DNA of 64,000 nt from Pseudoroseicyclus aestuarii (GCF_003217255.1 NZ_QJTE01000001.1:186001-250000); one strand, 5' to 3'; counted from the stretch's first letter, positions 38,541 to 47,858 are shown. Numbers and translations are program-made. The notes: generated by a model not told the origin, from the sequence alone.

Positions 38541-39512
38541 ATGAGCATGACACCCACGGAAATGGCCGGCCGCATCGTCCGCTACGGCGAATTGCAGCCC
38601 TGCCGCACCGCCTTCATCGACGCCCATACGCCGGGCTCGGACCAGAAGGAGAACTTCACCATCATCGGCGGCGGCGTCTCGGAAAGCGCCGATCAGCACG
38701 TGCACATCAACGAGGCGCATGGCTTCAACATCGGTGCCGCCGGGCAGCCGCCGAAATGCCGCAACTCGCTGCACAGCCACCGCACGGCGGAGGTCTTCTT
38801 CGTCCTCAAGGGGCGCTGGCGCTTCTTCTGGGGCCGCTGGGGCACGGCGGGCGAGGTCGTGCTGGAAGAGGGCGACATCATCAACATCCCCACCGGCATC
38901 TTCCGCGGCTTCGAGAACATCGGCACCGATTACGGGATGATCATGGCGGTGCTGGGCGGCGACGATGCCGGCGGCGGCGTGATCTGGGCGCCGCAGGTGA
39001 TCGAGGACGCGCGGGACCACGGCCTCGTGCTGGGCGAGAACGGCAAGCTCTACGACAGCAAGAAGGGCCAGAGCTTGCCCGAGGGCGTCGGCCCCATGCC
39101 GCTGCTGACCGAGGCGGAGCTGACGCAGTTCCCCGAGCTTGCGGCGCTGGACGTCGTGCCGGGCCATGTCGCGCGCTACTGGGACCTCATGGCCCTCGCG
39201 CAGAAGGAGCCGGCGAAGGTCATCGGCGCCGAGGCCCGGCTCAAGGACCGCCCCGGCTTCGAGGTGGAGCTTCTGACCCGCGGCTCGATCCCCGGGGAGA
39301 TGCACAGCCACGACCGCCACACCGTCCTGATGGGCATGCGCGGGCACTGGCGCTTTGCCTGGGACGGCGGCGAGACGACGCTCGCGCCCGGCGACACGCT
39401 CTCGGTCCCGCCGGGCCTCGCCCATTCCCTCGCCCCCGCGATGACCGGCGAGGCCAGCCTCTACCGCGTCAAGGCGACCGAGGATCCCGCCGGCCCGACC
39501 TGGCGCGGCTGA
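38541..39512 (+). CDS. two-domain (bicupin) protein
   Basis: About 323 residues with two cupin barrels. The first has HxH plus E plus later H-type ligands (CRNSLHSHRTAEVFFVLKGRWRFFWG, with EEGDIINIPTGIFRG). The second has PGEMHSHDRHTVLMGMRGHWRFAW and LAPGDTLSVPPGLAHSL. Both keep metal-site histidines. Bicupins of this kind include dioxygenases and isomerases; the reaction here is unknown. Start is uncertain: a TTG at 38532 and ATGs at 38541 and 38547 are all near GGAGAGG/AGGG. It lies 46 bases after the SDR gene. Confidence 0.75.
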   Translation: MSMTPTEMAGRIVRYGELQPCRTAFIDAHTPGSDQKENFTIIGGGVSESADQHVHINEAHGFNIGAAGQPPKCRNSLHSHRTAEVFFVLKGRWRFFWGRWGTAGEVVLEEGDIINIPTGIFRGFENIGTDYGMIMAVLGGDDAGGGVIWAPQVIEDARDHGLVLGENGKLYDSKKGQSLPEGVGPMPLLTEAELTQFPELAALDVVPGHVARYWDLMALAQKEPAKVIGAEARLKDRPGFEVELLTRGSIPGEMHSHDRHTVLMGMRGHWRFAWDGGETTLAPGDTLSVPPGLAHSLAPAMTGEASLYRVKATEDPAGPTWRG

Positions 39513-39570
39513 AAACCCCCTCCGGCGGCCCAGCCGCAGTGCCGCCGGACCCCATGACGACGGAGTGACG

Positions 39571-40695
39571 ATGAGCAGGATACTCACCACCCATGTCGGC
39601 TCTCTCCCGCGCAGCCAGGAGGTGGTCGATTTCATCTTCTCGCGCGAGAGGGGGACGCCCTACGATCCCGCCGCCTTCGAGGCCGCGATGACCCGCGCGG
39701 TCTCCGAGACGGTGCGGCGGCAGGTCGTGGCCGGCGTCGATGTCGTTTCGGACGGCGAGACGTCGAAGATCAGCTACGCGACCTACGTGAAGGATCGCTA
39801 CACCGGCTTCGAGGGCGACAGCCCGAGAAACGCGCCCGCCGACCTCAAGCTTTTCCCCGGCTTCCTCCAGCGCATCTCGGAGGCGGGCGGCACGCCGCAC
39901 TATGCGCGCCCGATGTGCGTGGGCGAGGTGCGCTCCAAGGGGCAGGGCGAGCTCGAGACCGATATCGCGAACCTCAAGGCGGCGATAGCCGAGCATGGCG
40001 CGGCGCGCGGCTTCATGAACGCGGCCTCGCCGGGGGTGATCGCGCTCTTCCTGCAGAACGCGCATTACAAGACGCGCGAGGCCTATCTCGCCGCGCTCGC
40101 CGATGCGATGAAGGCGGAATACGAGACCATCGTGGCGGCGGGCCTCGACCTGCAGCTCGATTGCCCGGATCTCGCGCTGTCGCGGCACATGCTCTTCGCC
40201 GATCTGACCGATGCGGAGTTCGTGAAGATCGCCGCCTCCCATGTCGAGGCGCTGAACCACGCGCTGCAGGACATCCCCGAGGAGCGGGTGCGCATCCACA
40301 TCTGCTGGGGCAACTACGAGGGGCCGCATGTCTGCGATATCGGCATGGATCAGGTCTTTGCTACGCTGATGGCCGCCAAGGCGCGCTACGTGCTGTTCGA
40401 GACCTCGAACCCCCGCCACGCCCATGAATGGGAGGTCTTCCGCGACCGCCGGGCCGAGATCCCTCAGGGCAAGGTGCTGGTGCCCGGCGTCGTCGACACC
40501 ACGACGAACTTCGTCGAGCATCCGCGCCTCGTCGCGCAGCGGCTTGAGCGGTTCACGGGTCTCGTCGGGACCGGACGGGTCATGGCCGGCAGCGATTGCG
40601 GCTTCGGCACCTTTGCCGGCTTCGGCGCGGTCGATCCGGACATCGCCTATGCCAAGCTGGCCGCCATGGCCGAAGGGGCGGCGCTGGTCTCCTGA
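39571..40695 (+). CDS. cobalamin-independent methionine synthase II (MetE C-terminal) family protein
   Basis: A 374-residue TIM-barrel protein equal to the catalytic half of MetE, with the start block LTTHVGSLPRS. Zinc ligands can be aligned: H and C in IHICWGNYEG (about residue 242) and C in GSDCGFGTF (about 343). The homocysteine/folate half-domain of true MetE is absent. Relatives include epoxyalkane:coenzyme M transferase and uncharacterised catabolic enzymes, so a thiol-transfer or demethylation step in this pathway is conceivable but unproven. GGAG lies 8 bases before the ATG. Confidence 0.8.
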   Translation: MSRILTTHVGSLPRSQEVVDFIFSRERGTPYDPAAFEAAMTRAVSETVRRQVVAGVDVVSDGETSKISYATYVKDRYTGFEGDSPRNAPADLKLFPGFLQRISEAGGTPHYARPMCVGEVRSKGQGELETDIANLKAAIAEHGAARGFMNAASPGVIALFLQNAHYKTREAYLAALADAMKAEYETIVAAGLDLQLDCPDLALSRHMLFADLTDAEFVKIAASHVEALNHALQDIPEERVRIHICWGNYEGPHVCDIGMDQVFATLMAAKARYVLFETSNPRHAHEWEVFRDRRAEIPQGKVLVPGVVDTTTNFVEHPRLVAQRLERFTGLVGTGRVMAGSDCGFGTFAGFGAVDPDIAYAKLAAMAEGAALVS

Positions 40696-41393
40696 TGCTG
40701 CCACTGGTCCTGCTTCCGGGGATGATGTGCGACGCGCGGCTCTTCGTGCCGCAGATCGCCGCCCTCTCGGGGGTGCGGGCGGTGCAGGTGGCCCCGCTTG
40801 GCGGGCAGGAGACGACGGCGGCGCTGGCCGCCGAGGTGCTGGCCCATGCGCCGCCGCGCTTCGCCCTTGCCGGCCTCTCGATGGGCGGCATCGTCGCGAT
40901 GGAGGTACTGGCCCGGGCGCCCGGCCGCGTCGCGCGGGTCGCGCTCATGGACACCAACCCGCTGGCCGAGGCGCCGGAGATGCAGGCCCGGCGGGTCCCC
41001 CAGATGGAGCGTGTGGCGCGCGGCGGCCTTGCGCAGGTGATGCGGGACGAGATGAAGCCGAATTACCTCGCCCCCGGTCCGCGCCGGGCCGAGGTGCTTG
41101 ATCTGTGCATGCAGATGGCGCTGGCACTGGGGCCCGAGGTGTTCCGCCGCCAGTCGCTGGCCTTGATGCACCGGCCCGACCGGCAGGCGGCGCTGCGCGG
41201 GCATGACGCCCCGGCGCTGGTCCTCTGCGGGCGGCACGATCGCCTCTGCCCGGTCGAGCGGCATGTCCTCATGGCGGATTTGCTGCCGCGGGCGCGGCTG
41301 GAGATCGTCGAGGGGGCAGGGCACCTGCCCACGCTCGAAGCGCCCGAAGAGACAACCGCCGCGCTGATGCGCTGGCTCGAGGAGGAGGATTGA
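40695..41393 (+). CDS. alpha/beta hydrolase
   Basis: A 232-residue alpha/beta-hydrolase: oxyanion region VLLPGMMCDARLF, nucleophile elbow GLSMGG, acid in GRHDRLCPV, and the catalytic His in GAGHLPTLEAPEE. It resembles small esterases and lactonases such as 3-oxoadipate enol-lactonase. Its ATG overlaps the upstream stop (TGATG) and its own stop overlaps the next ATG in the same way. It probably hydrolyses an ester or lactone intermediate of the pathway. Confidence 0.88.
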   Translation: MLPLVLLPGMMCDARLFVPQIAALSGVRAVQVAPLGGQETTAALAAEVLAHAPPRFALAGLSMGGIVAMEVLARAPGRVARVALMDTNPLAEAPEMQARRVPQMERVARGGLAQVMRDEMKPNYLAPGPRRAEVLDLCMQMALALGPEVFRRQSLALMHRPDRQAALRGHDAPALVLCGRHDRLCPVERHVLMADLLPRARLEIVEGAGHLPTLEAPEETTAALMRWLEEED

Positions 41394-42085
41394 TGGACGA
41401 GACGCTTCTGGACCTGCTGCGGCAGGTCGATACCCCCACCGTCTGCAACGCCATCGAGGTGGCGCAGGGCCGGCGCGGCTTCGACGCCTTTACCCGCGGC
41501 ACGGTCCTCGCCTCTGCCCCCGAAGCCGGGGCCATCGTCGGGCAGGCCCGCACCGCGCGCATCGCCGCGACCCGCCCGCCCGAGGAGCCGGCGGAGGTCA
41601 TCCGCGCCCGCCGCATGGACTACTACCGCCACATGGCGGACGGCACCGGGCCGACCCTCGCCGTGGTCGAGGATGCGGACGACCGGCCCGTCGGCGCCTA
41701 CTGGGGCGAGGTGAATACCACCATCCACAAGGGCTTCGGCATGGTGGGCGCCCTGACCAACGGGGTGATGCGCGATCTGGGCGACATGGCGCCCGGCTTT
41801 CCGGTTCTCGCCGGCTCCATCGGCCCCAGCCATGCCTTCGTGCATGTGCTGGAGGTGGCGCAGCCGGTCACCGTCTTCGGCCTGCGGGTCGCGCCGGAGG
41901 ACTGGGTCCATGCCGACCGCCACGGCGCGCTGGTGATCCCGCCCGAGGTGATCCCGCACCTCGGCGAAGCGATCGGGCGGATGCAGGCCGCCGAGGCCAT
42001 CGTGCTGGAGGCCGCCCGCGCCCCCGGCTTCGACTTCGCCGCCTTCGAGGAGGCCTGGGCCCGGTTCGAGGCCGCGCGGGTCTGA
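41393..42085 (+). CDS. RraA family protein, putative 4-hydroxy-4-methyl-2-oxoglutarate-type aldolase
   Basis: A 230-residue RraA/HMG-aldolase-fold protein. The metal/pyruvate-binding motif GxxRD is present in TNGVMRDLGD, and the GEVNTTIHKGFGMVGALTNG block aligns with family members. Metal-dependent enzymes of this fold split 2-oxo-4-hydroxy acids into pyruvate and a carbonyl compound, which would make it the terminal carbon-carbon lyase of the operon (inference). It is the last gene; a 116-base gap follows before the oxidase cluster. Confidence 0.82.
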   Translation: MDETLLDLLRQVDTPTVCNAIEVAQGRRGFDAFTRGTVLASAPEAGAIVGQARTARIAATRPPEEPAEVIRARRMDYYRHMADGTGPTLAVVEDADDRPVGAYWGEVNTTIHKGFGMVGALTNGVMRDLGDMAPGFPVLAGSIGPSHAFVHVLEVAQPVTVFGLRVAPEDWVHADRHGALVIPPEVIPHLGEAIGRMQAAEAIVLEAARAPGFDFAAFEEAWARFEAARV

Positions 42086-42201
42086 AGGCCGCAACCCCGG
42101 CAGGCCGGGCAGGGCGCGGCGAAGGGTGCGGTCACGCGCCCTTGATTTCGCCGGTGCCGCCGGGGTTTATGGGACGGAACCGATGTCTTCCGGGGGATCC
42201 C

Positions 42202-43182
42202 ATGGCCCGCCTGACCGCCTTGCTCCTCCCCCTGCTGCTGCTGCTGGCCGGCTGCTCGGGGCGGCAGTCCGCGCTGGGGCCGGGCGGCGCCGATGCGCAG
42301 GTGCTGGCGGTGCTCTTCTTCGTGATGCTGGGCGGCGCGGTGGTGCTGTGGCTCTTCATGAACGGGCTCTTCTACTGGGCCACCCGCCGCAGCCCCTCCG
42401 CCCATTCCGAGAAGGGCTCCTTCCTGCTGATCGTGATCGGCGGCATCCTCTTTCCGACCGTGGTGCTGGCGGCGCTGCTGTCCTACGGACTGGCGATCCT
42501 GCCGGACCAGCGCGCCCCGGGCGACGGGCTGACCGTTGCCGTGCGGGGCGAGCAATGGTGGTGGCGGGTCGAATACTGGCCCGAGGGCGCCGAGGCCCCG
42601 ATCCGCACCGCCAACGAGATCCGCCTGCCGGTCGGCGCGCGGACCGAGTTCCGCCTGGACAGCCACAGGGTGATCCACTCCTTCTGGGTGCCGGCGCTGG
42701 GCGGCAAGATGGACATGTTTCCCGGCCGCGAGACGCGCATGTCGCTGGAGCCGGTGCGCCCCGGCCTCTACCGCGGCCAATGCGCCGAGTTCTGCGGCGA
42801 GAGCCATGCCTGGATGGCCTTCGAGGTCGAGGCGATGGAGCCTGCCGCCTTCGACGCCTGGCTGGCGCACGAGGCCTCTGACGCCCGGCCGCCCGAGGGG
42901 GCGGAGGCGCAGCGCGGCGCGGCACTGTTTGCCGCGCAAGGCTGCGGCGCCTGCCACGCGGTGCGCGGCACCGAGGCGGTGGGGCAGGTCGGGCCGGACC
43001 TGACGCATGTCGGCAGCCGGCATTCGCTGGGCGCCGGGCGGCTGGGCATGGCGCAGGAGGATCTCATGCGCTGGATCCGCGATCCCGCCGCCTTCAAGCC
43101 CGGCGCCGAGATGCCGGCCTACGACCACCTGAGCGAGGCGCAGCTGTCGGACCTCGCCACCTACCTGCGGGGCCTGCAATGA
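42202..43182 (+). CDS. coxB: cytochrome c oxidase subunit II with C-terminal haem c
   Basis: A 326-residue caa3-type subunit II. It has a lipoprotein signal with Cys18 (LLLLAGC), two membrane helices and a CuA cupredoxin domain. CuA ligands are H159 (VIHSFW), C194, E196, C198, H202 and M205 (CAEFCGESHAWM). Trp-rich EQWWWRVEYW is the electron-entry patch. A C-terminal cytochrome c domain carries CGACH (248-252). Start at 42202 follows GGGGGA; upstream frame extension lacks these signals. Its stop overlaps the next start (ATGA). Confidence 0.93.
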   Translation: MARLTALLLPLLLLLAGCSGRQSALGPGGADAQVLAVLFFVMLGGAVVLWLFMNGLFYWATRRSPSAHSEKGSFLLIVIGGILFPTVVLAALLSYGLAILPDQRAPGDGLTVAVRGEQWWWRVEYWPEGAEAPIRTANEIRLPVGARTEFRLDSHRVIHSFWVPALGGKMDMFPGRETRMSLEPVRPGLYRGQCAEFCGESHAWMAFEVEAMEPAAFDAWLAHEASDARPPEGAEAQRGAALFAAQGCGACHAVRGTEAVGQVGPDLTHVGSRHSLGAGRLGMAQEDLMRWIRDPAAFKPGAEMPAYDHLSEAQLSDLATYLRGLQ

Positions 43183-45749
43183 CCGACCGCCACCACAGCG
43201 ATCCGGAGGTGCCGCGGCCCGAGGGGCCCTATCCGCCGACCGAGGCCATGCTGTCCGAGCCGGTGCCCGAAGCGCTTCAGGCCGAGCAGCGGCGCCAGCT
43301 TGCCGCCGCATGGGATGCCCCGAAGGGCTGGCGCTACTGGACGGCGGTCAACAACAGCGAGGTCGGCGTCTGGTACGCGCTGACCGCCTTCTTCTTCATG
43401 CTCTGCGCCGGGGTGATGGCGCTGATGATCCGGGTGCAGCTCGCGGTGCCCGAGAACGACCTGATCTCGGCCGATCTCTTCAACCAGCTTTTCACCATGC
43501 ACGGCTCGGGGATGATGTTCCTCTTCGCCGTGCCGATGTTCGAGGCGATCTCGATCCTGATGCTGCCGGGGCTTCTGGGGGCGCGGGACATGCCCTTCCC
43601 GCGCCTCTCGGCCTATGGCTTCTGGTGCTTCGTGATCGGCGGGGTCTTCGTGCTGGGCGCGATCCTCTTCAACGCGGCGCCCAAGGCCGGCTGGTTCATG
43701 TACCCGCCCCTCGCGACGGAGGAAGAGGGCGTCGGCTCCGACATCTGGCTGCTGGGGCTGTCCTTCATCGAGGTCGCCTCGATCGCCGCCGCGGTCGAGC
43801 TGATCGTCGGCACGCTGAAATGCCGCCCGCCGGGGATGCGGGTGAACACCATGCCGCTCTATGCCTGGTACGTGATGGTCGTGGGCGGGATGATCCTGTT
43901 CGCTTTTCCGCCGCTGATCGCCGGGGATTTCCTCTTCGAGCTGCAGCGCAGCTTCGACTGGCCCTTCTTCGACCCCGCGCGCGGCGGCGATCCGATGCTC
44001 TGGCAGCACCTGTTCTGGATCTTCGGCCATCCGGAGGTCTACATCGTCTTCCTGCCCTCCATCGCCATCGCCGCGATGGTGGTGCCGACCGTCGCGCAGC
44101 GGCCGATCTTCGGCTATTCCTGGATCGTCCTTTCGGCGGTGGGCACCGGCTTTATCAGCTTCGGGCTCTGGGTGCACCACATGTTCACGACGGGCCTTCC
44201 GGCGCTGAGCCTGGGGTTCTTCTCGGCCGCCTCGGAGGCGGTGGTGATCCCGACCGGCATCCAGCTGTTCTGCTTCGTCGCCACGCTGATCGCGGGACGG
44301 GTGAAGATGACCCCGCCGATGCTGTGGATCGCGGGCGCGCTGGCGGTCTTTACCACGGGCGGCCTTACGGGCGTCATGGTCGCCGTCGCGCCCTTCGATT
44401 TCCAGGCGCACGACGGCTACTTCATCGTCGCGCATCTGCACTACGTGCTCTTCGGCGGGATGGTCTTCCCGGTGATCGGCGGGATCTACTACTTCTTCCC
44501 CTTCATTGCGAAGAAGCAGCTTTCGGCGCGGCTCAGCCGCTGGTCCTTCTGGCTGATCTTCTCGGGCACCAATATCTGCTACTTCCCGATGCATCTGACC
44601 GGGCTGACCGGCATGCCGCGCCGGATCTACACCTATCCCGATGGGCTGGGCTGGGGCTGGCTGAACATGATCTCGACCCTCGGCGCCTTTGCCATCGCGG
44701 CGGGGTTCCTCGTCTTTGCCTACGACCTGCTGCGGCCGAAGGGCGGGCAGGGGCAGGTGGCGCGGAACCCCTGGAACGCCGGCACGCTGGAATGGACGCA
44801 TGACATCCCCGAGGCGAAATGGGGCGTCCGCTCGATCCCCTTCGTCCGCTCGCGCTATCCCCTCTGGGACGAGCCGAAGCTGGTCGAGAGGATGGACGCG
44901 GGCCGCTACTACCTGCCCGACAGCCCCGAGCAGAAGCGCGAGACGCTGATCACCAGCGTGATCGACGCCCGCCCGATCCAGGTGCAGGAGGTGACGGGCC
45001 CGACCTGGGTGACGCTCTGGGCGGCGGGCTTCACCGGCGGCGCCTTCATCTTTCCGACCTTTCACTGGTACGGGCCGGCCATGGTCTCGGCCGCCTTCGC
45101 GGTGGTGACGATCCTCTACTGGCTCTGGACCTCGACGGCGCGCCCGCCGCGGCACGAGATGCGCGAGGCCGGGCTGGGCCTGCGCCTGCCGACCTATGCC
45201 TCGGGGCCGGCGGCGGTGGGCTGGTGGGCGGTCTGGATCACCATGCTGGGCGATGCGACGGGCTTTGCCTCGGTCGTCTTCGGCTTCTTCTTCTACTGGA
45301 CGGCCAGCGATTTCCCGCCCGCGGGCAGCCCGCTGGCCGCCGGCTGGCCCGCCGCCGGGGCCGCGCTCGCCTATCTCGCGAGCTGGGGCCTGACGCTGGG
45401 CGCGCGGATGCTGAACCGGGGGGAGCGTTCCGGCGCGGCCATGGCCTGCCTCGCCCTCGCGCCGCTTCTGGCGGTGCTCGGGGCCGGCGCGCTGATCCTG
45501 TCGGTGCTGCACCTCGAGCCGGCCAGCCATGTCTACCCGGCGATCCTCTGGGCGATCATGGTCTGGTGCGTGACCCATACGATCCCGGGCGTGATCATGC
45601 AGCTTTACTGCCTGGCCGGGATCCTCTTCGGCAAGCTGCGGCCCCGGCACGACGCCGACCTGTGGAACAGCACGCTGTTCTGGCACTTTCTGCTGCTGAC
45701 GGCACTGGTGAGCGCGGCCGTGATCGGCCTTGCGCCCCGGCTTCTGTAG
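43179..45749 (+). CDS. fused cytochrome c oxidase subunit I-III
   Basis: An 856-residue protein: subunit I to about residue 580, then subunit III helices. Haem/CuB ligands are H108, H284 and Y288 (GHPEVY), H333-H334 and H419/H421 (HLHYV). The K-channel lysine position reads IPTGIQLF (Q362) where Paracoccus aa3 has IPTGIK. The D-channel entry Asp (D137, ARDMPFPR) and the Glu of GHPEVY remain, but the conserved Asn pair after FPR is replaced by SA, and the GGFGN segment is absent. It is therefore a divergent haem-copper oxidase; proton pumping may differ. Confidence 0.92.
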   Translation: MTDRHHSDPEVPRPEGPYPPTEAMLSEPVPEALQAEQRRQLAAAWDAPKGWRYWTAVNNSEVGVWYALTAFFFMLCAGVMALMIRVQLAVPENDLISADLFNQLFTMHGSGMMFLFAVPMFEAISILMLPGLLGARDMPFPRLSAYGFWCFVIGGVFVLGAILFNAAPKAGWFMYPPLATEEEGVGSDIWLLGLSFIEVASIAAAVELIVGTLKCRPPGMRVNTMPLYAWYVMVVGGMILFAFPPLIAGDFLFELQRSFDWPFFDPARGGDPMLWQHLFWIFGHPEVYIVFLPSIAIAAMVVPTVAQRPIFGYSWIVLSAVGTGFISFGLWVHHMFTTGLPALSLGFFSAASEAVVIPTGIQLFCFVATLIAGRVKMTPPMLWIAGALAVFTTGGLTGVMVAVAPFDFQAHDGYFIVAHLHYVLFGGMVFPVIGGIYYFFPFIAKKQLSARLSRWSFWLIFSGTNICYFPMHLTGLTGMPRRIYTYPDGLGWGWLNMISTLGAFAIAAGFLVFAYDLLRPKGGQGQVARNPWNAGTLEWTHDIPEAKWGVRSIPFVRSRYPLWDEPKLVERMDAGRYYLPDSPEQKRETLITSVIDARPIQVQEVTGPTWVTLWAAGFTGGAFIFPTFHWYGPAMVSAAFAVVTILYWLWTSTARPPRHEMREAGLGLRLPTYASGPAAVGWWAVWITMLGDATGFASVVFGFFFYWTASDFPPAGSPLAAGWPAAGAALAYLASWGLTLGARMLNRGERSGAAMACLALAPLLAVLGAGALILSVLHLEPASHVYPAILWAIMVWCVTHTIPGVIMQLYCLAGILFGKLRPRHDADLWNSTLFWHFLLLTALVSAAVIGLAPRLL

Positions 45750-45763
45750 GAGGCTCCGCATCC

Positions 45764-46186
45764 ATGACCGATGACGCCACCGATGACGCCCCCCGCCACC
45801 AGGAAGAGCAGAAGGCCTTCGCGGAGGAGGCCGACAGCCTGTTGGCGATCACCATCGCGCCGCTGATCTGGTGCGCGCATTTCCTCGTCTGTTACTGCGG
45901 CGTCGCGATCTACTGCGCCAAGTGGCAGCAGGCCTTCTCGCTGGGGGTGCTGCGCGCCGGGCTGATCGGCGCGACGGTGCTGGCGCTGGCGGGCATCGCC
46001 CTGATCGGCTGGTTCGCCTTCCGGCGCTGGGATGTGCGCACCTCGGGCGACTGGGTGCACGAGCGCGGCATCTCCGAGGACCGGCACCGCTTTCTCGGCC
46101 ACGCGGCCTTCCTGCTGGCGCTGATCTCCTTCATCGCGGTCTGCTACGTCACGCTGCCGCTGATCTTCATCGGCAGCTGCGCATGA
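45764..46186 (+). CDS. small membrane protein of oxidase cluster
   Basis: A 140-residue protein with a charged N-terminus (MTDDATDDAPRHQEEQKAF) and about three membrane helices (LLAITIAPLIWCAHFLVCYCGVA, GLIGATVLALAGIALIGWFAF, FLGHAAFLLALISFIAVCYV). A Cys-rich patch (WCAHFLVCYC) in helix 1 could bind metal. AGGAGG lies 13 bases before the ATG. Proteins of this kind accompany fused I-III oxidases; the role (subunit IV-like or assembly) is not known. Its stop overlaps the CtaG start. Confidence 0.7.
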   Translation: MTDDATDDAPRHQEEQKAFAEEADSLLAITIAPLIWCAHFLVCYCGVAIYCAKWQQAFSLGVLRAGLIGATVLALAGIALIGWFAFRRWDVRTSGDWVHERGISEDRHRFLGHAAFLLALISFIAVCYVTLPLIFIGSCA

Positions 46187-46767
46187 CCGGGCTGCGCGCC
46201 CCCGCCGCCGCGCTGGGGCTGGCGCTTCTGGCGCTGGTCTGGACCGCGCCGCTGACCGCCTGGCTGGGGGAATTCGCGGGCTTCATGCTGCGGCACATGA
46301 CCATCGTCGCGATCGCCGCGCCGCTTCTGGTGCTGGGCCTGCCGCGCCTCGCGCGCTGGCTGGCGATCCCCGCGCTCCTCGCCGCCGCGGCCGAATTCGC
46401 GCTGGTCTGGGCCTGGCACCTGCCGCAGGCGCATGGCCTCGCCTGGACCACGCCGCTGGGCCGTCTGGCCGAACAGGGAAGCTTCCTTCTGGCCGGCCTG
46501 CTGGTCTGGGCCGGCTGTCTTCGCGCCCCCAGCCCGCTGGCCGGGGCCGGGGGGCTGCTGCTGACATCGATGCACATGACGCTGCTGGGCACGCTTCTGG
46601 TGCTGGCGCCGCGCGATCTTTACGCCGCCTGGTGCGGCTACGCCCCCGACCTGACGGGACAGCAGCTAGGCGGCATTCTGATGCTGGCGATCGGCACGCC
46701 GGTCTACCTTGTCGCGGGCCTCATGCTGACCGCCCGCGCCCTGACCCCGGAGGAGGCCGCCCCATGA
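46183..46767 (+). CDS. CtaG-type (caa3_CtaG) cytochrome c oxidase assembly protein
   Basis: A 194-residue polytopic protein with six or so helices. Conserved histidines are in GFMLRHMTIVAIAAPLLVLG, WAWHLPQAH and LTSMHMTLLG, the hallmarks of the caa3_CtaG family involved in copper delivery. ATGA overlaps on both sides tie it to its neighbours. Confidence 0.85.
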   Translation: MTGLRAPAAALGLALLALVWTAPLTAWLGEFAGFMLRHMTIVAIAAPLLVLGLPRLARWLAIPALLAAAAEFALVWAWHLPQAHGLAWTTPLGRLAEQGSFLLAGLLVWAGCLRAPSPLAGAGGLLLTSMHMTLLGTLLVLAPRDLYAAWCGYAPDLTGQQLGGILMLAIGTPVYLVAGLMLTARALTPEEAAP

Positions 46768-47831
46768 GCCAGCGCCTGCGCACCGTCCTTGCCACGCTGG
46801 GCACGCTGGCCGGCATCGGCCTTGTCGCCGCCGTCGCTGTGATCTTCCTCGGGGTCTTCAACACCTCCGCCCGCTGGACGGAGCCGCGGATCGTCGCGGA
46901 GGCGATCCACCAGGTCTTCGAAAGCTCGGTGCGCCGCCGCGCGCCGCCGCCGTCGGAGGTGCCGGACCTCGATCAGCCCGGGCTGGTCGAGCTTGGCGCG
47001 CGGCACTTCGACGCCGCCTGCCGCGGCTGTCATGCCGTCCCCGGAGAAGAGCGCACCGCGACGATCCGCGCGATGGAGCCGCCGCCGCCGCATATCACCG
47101 AGGCCGTGGCAGGCTGGACCCCGGCGGAGCTGCACCAGATCGTCTGGGCCGGCGTCCACTTCTCCGGCATGCCGGCCTGGCCGAGCGCGCGCGAGGACGG
47201 GATCTGGCCGGTCGTGGCCTATCTCTCGGCCGTCCAGCAGGGGCTGACGCCCGAGACGCAGGCCGGGCTGACCGCCACGCCGCAGGTCGAGGGGCCCGAG
47301 GGCGCGGGCTACTGTGCCGGCTGCCACGACGGCAGGCTTCCCCATGTGCCGCATCTGTCGATCCTGCCGGAGGCCTATCTCGCATCCGCCCTGCAGCAGT
47401 ACCGCGACGGGCGGCGGCAAAGCGGGATCATGGCCCATGCGGCCAGCGCTGTGCCCGAAGACGCACTGCCCGCGCTGGCCACCTGGCTGGCCCGGCAACC
47501 CGCGCCGCAGCCCGCCGGGGATTTCGCGCTGGCGCAGGAGGGCGCGGCGCTGGCGCGCGCGGGCACCGGCGACGTGCCTGCCTGCACCGCCTGTCACGGG
47601 CCGGGGACCAGCGCCGGCGCGCGTGAGGGCGAGGATGCGGAGGAATTCCCGCCGCTCGCCGGGCAGGACCGCGCCTACCTGCAGGACCAGCTTCTTGCCT
47701 GGCGAGAGGGGGGTCGCGGCGGCGGCGCCCTCGCGCCGCTGATGCAGGCGGCGGCGCGGGACCTGACCGATGCGGATATCGCCGCGCTGGCGGATTACTA
47801 CGCCGGGCTGGCGCCCGAGGCGGCGCGCTAG
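46764..47831 (+). CDS. membrane-anchored triheme cytochrome c
   Basis: A 355-residue protein with one N-terminal helix (TLAGIGLVAAVAVIFLGVF) and three haem c motifs: CRGCH (86-90), CAGCH (near 183) and CTACH (near 273). The arrangement is one cytochrome c domain followed by a two-domain c4-like unit. It probably feeds electrons to the oxidase's haem c. It overlaps the CtaG stop and ends the operon, 27 bases before the convergent RND gene. Confidence 0.88.
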   Translation: MSQRLRTVLATLGTLAGIGLVAAVAVIFLGVFNTSARWTEPRIVAEAIHQVFESSVRRRAPPPSEVPDLDQPGLVELGARHFDAACRGCHAVPGEERTATIRAMEPPPPHITEAVAGWTPAELHQIVWAGVHFSGMPAWPSAREDGIWPVVAYLSAVQQGLTPETQAGLTATPQVEGPEGAGYCAGCHDGRLPHVPHLSILPEAYLASALQQYRDGRRQSGIMAHAASAVPEDALPALATWLARQPAPQPAGDFALAQEGAALARAGTGDVPACTACHGPGTSAGAREGEDAEEFPPLAGQDRAYLQDQLLAWREGGRGGGALAPLMQAAARDLTDADIAALADYYAGLAPEAAR

Positions 47832-47858
47832 GCACCGCCCCGCGGCGGGGCCGGCGGG

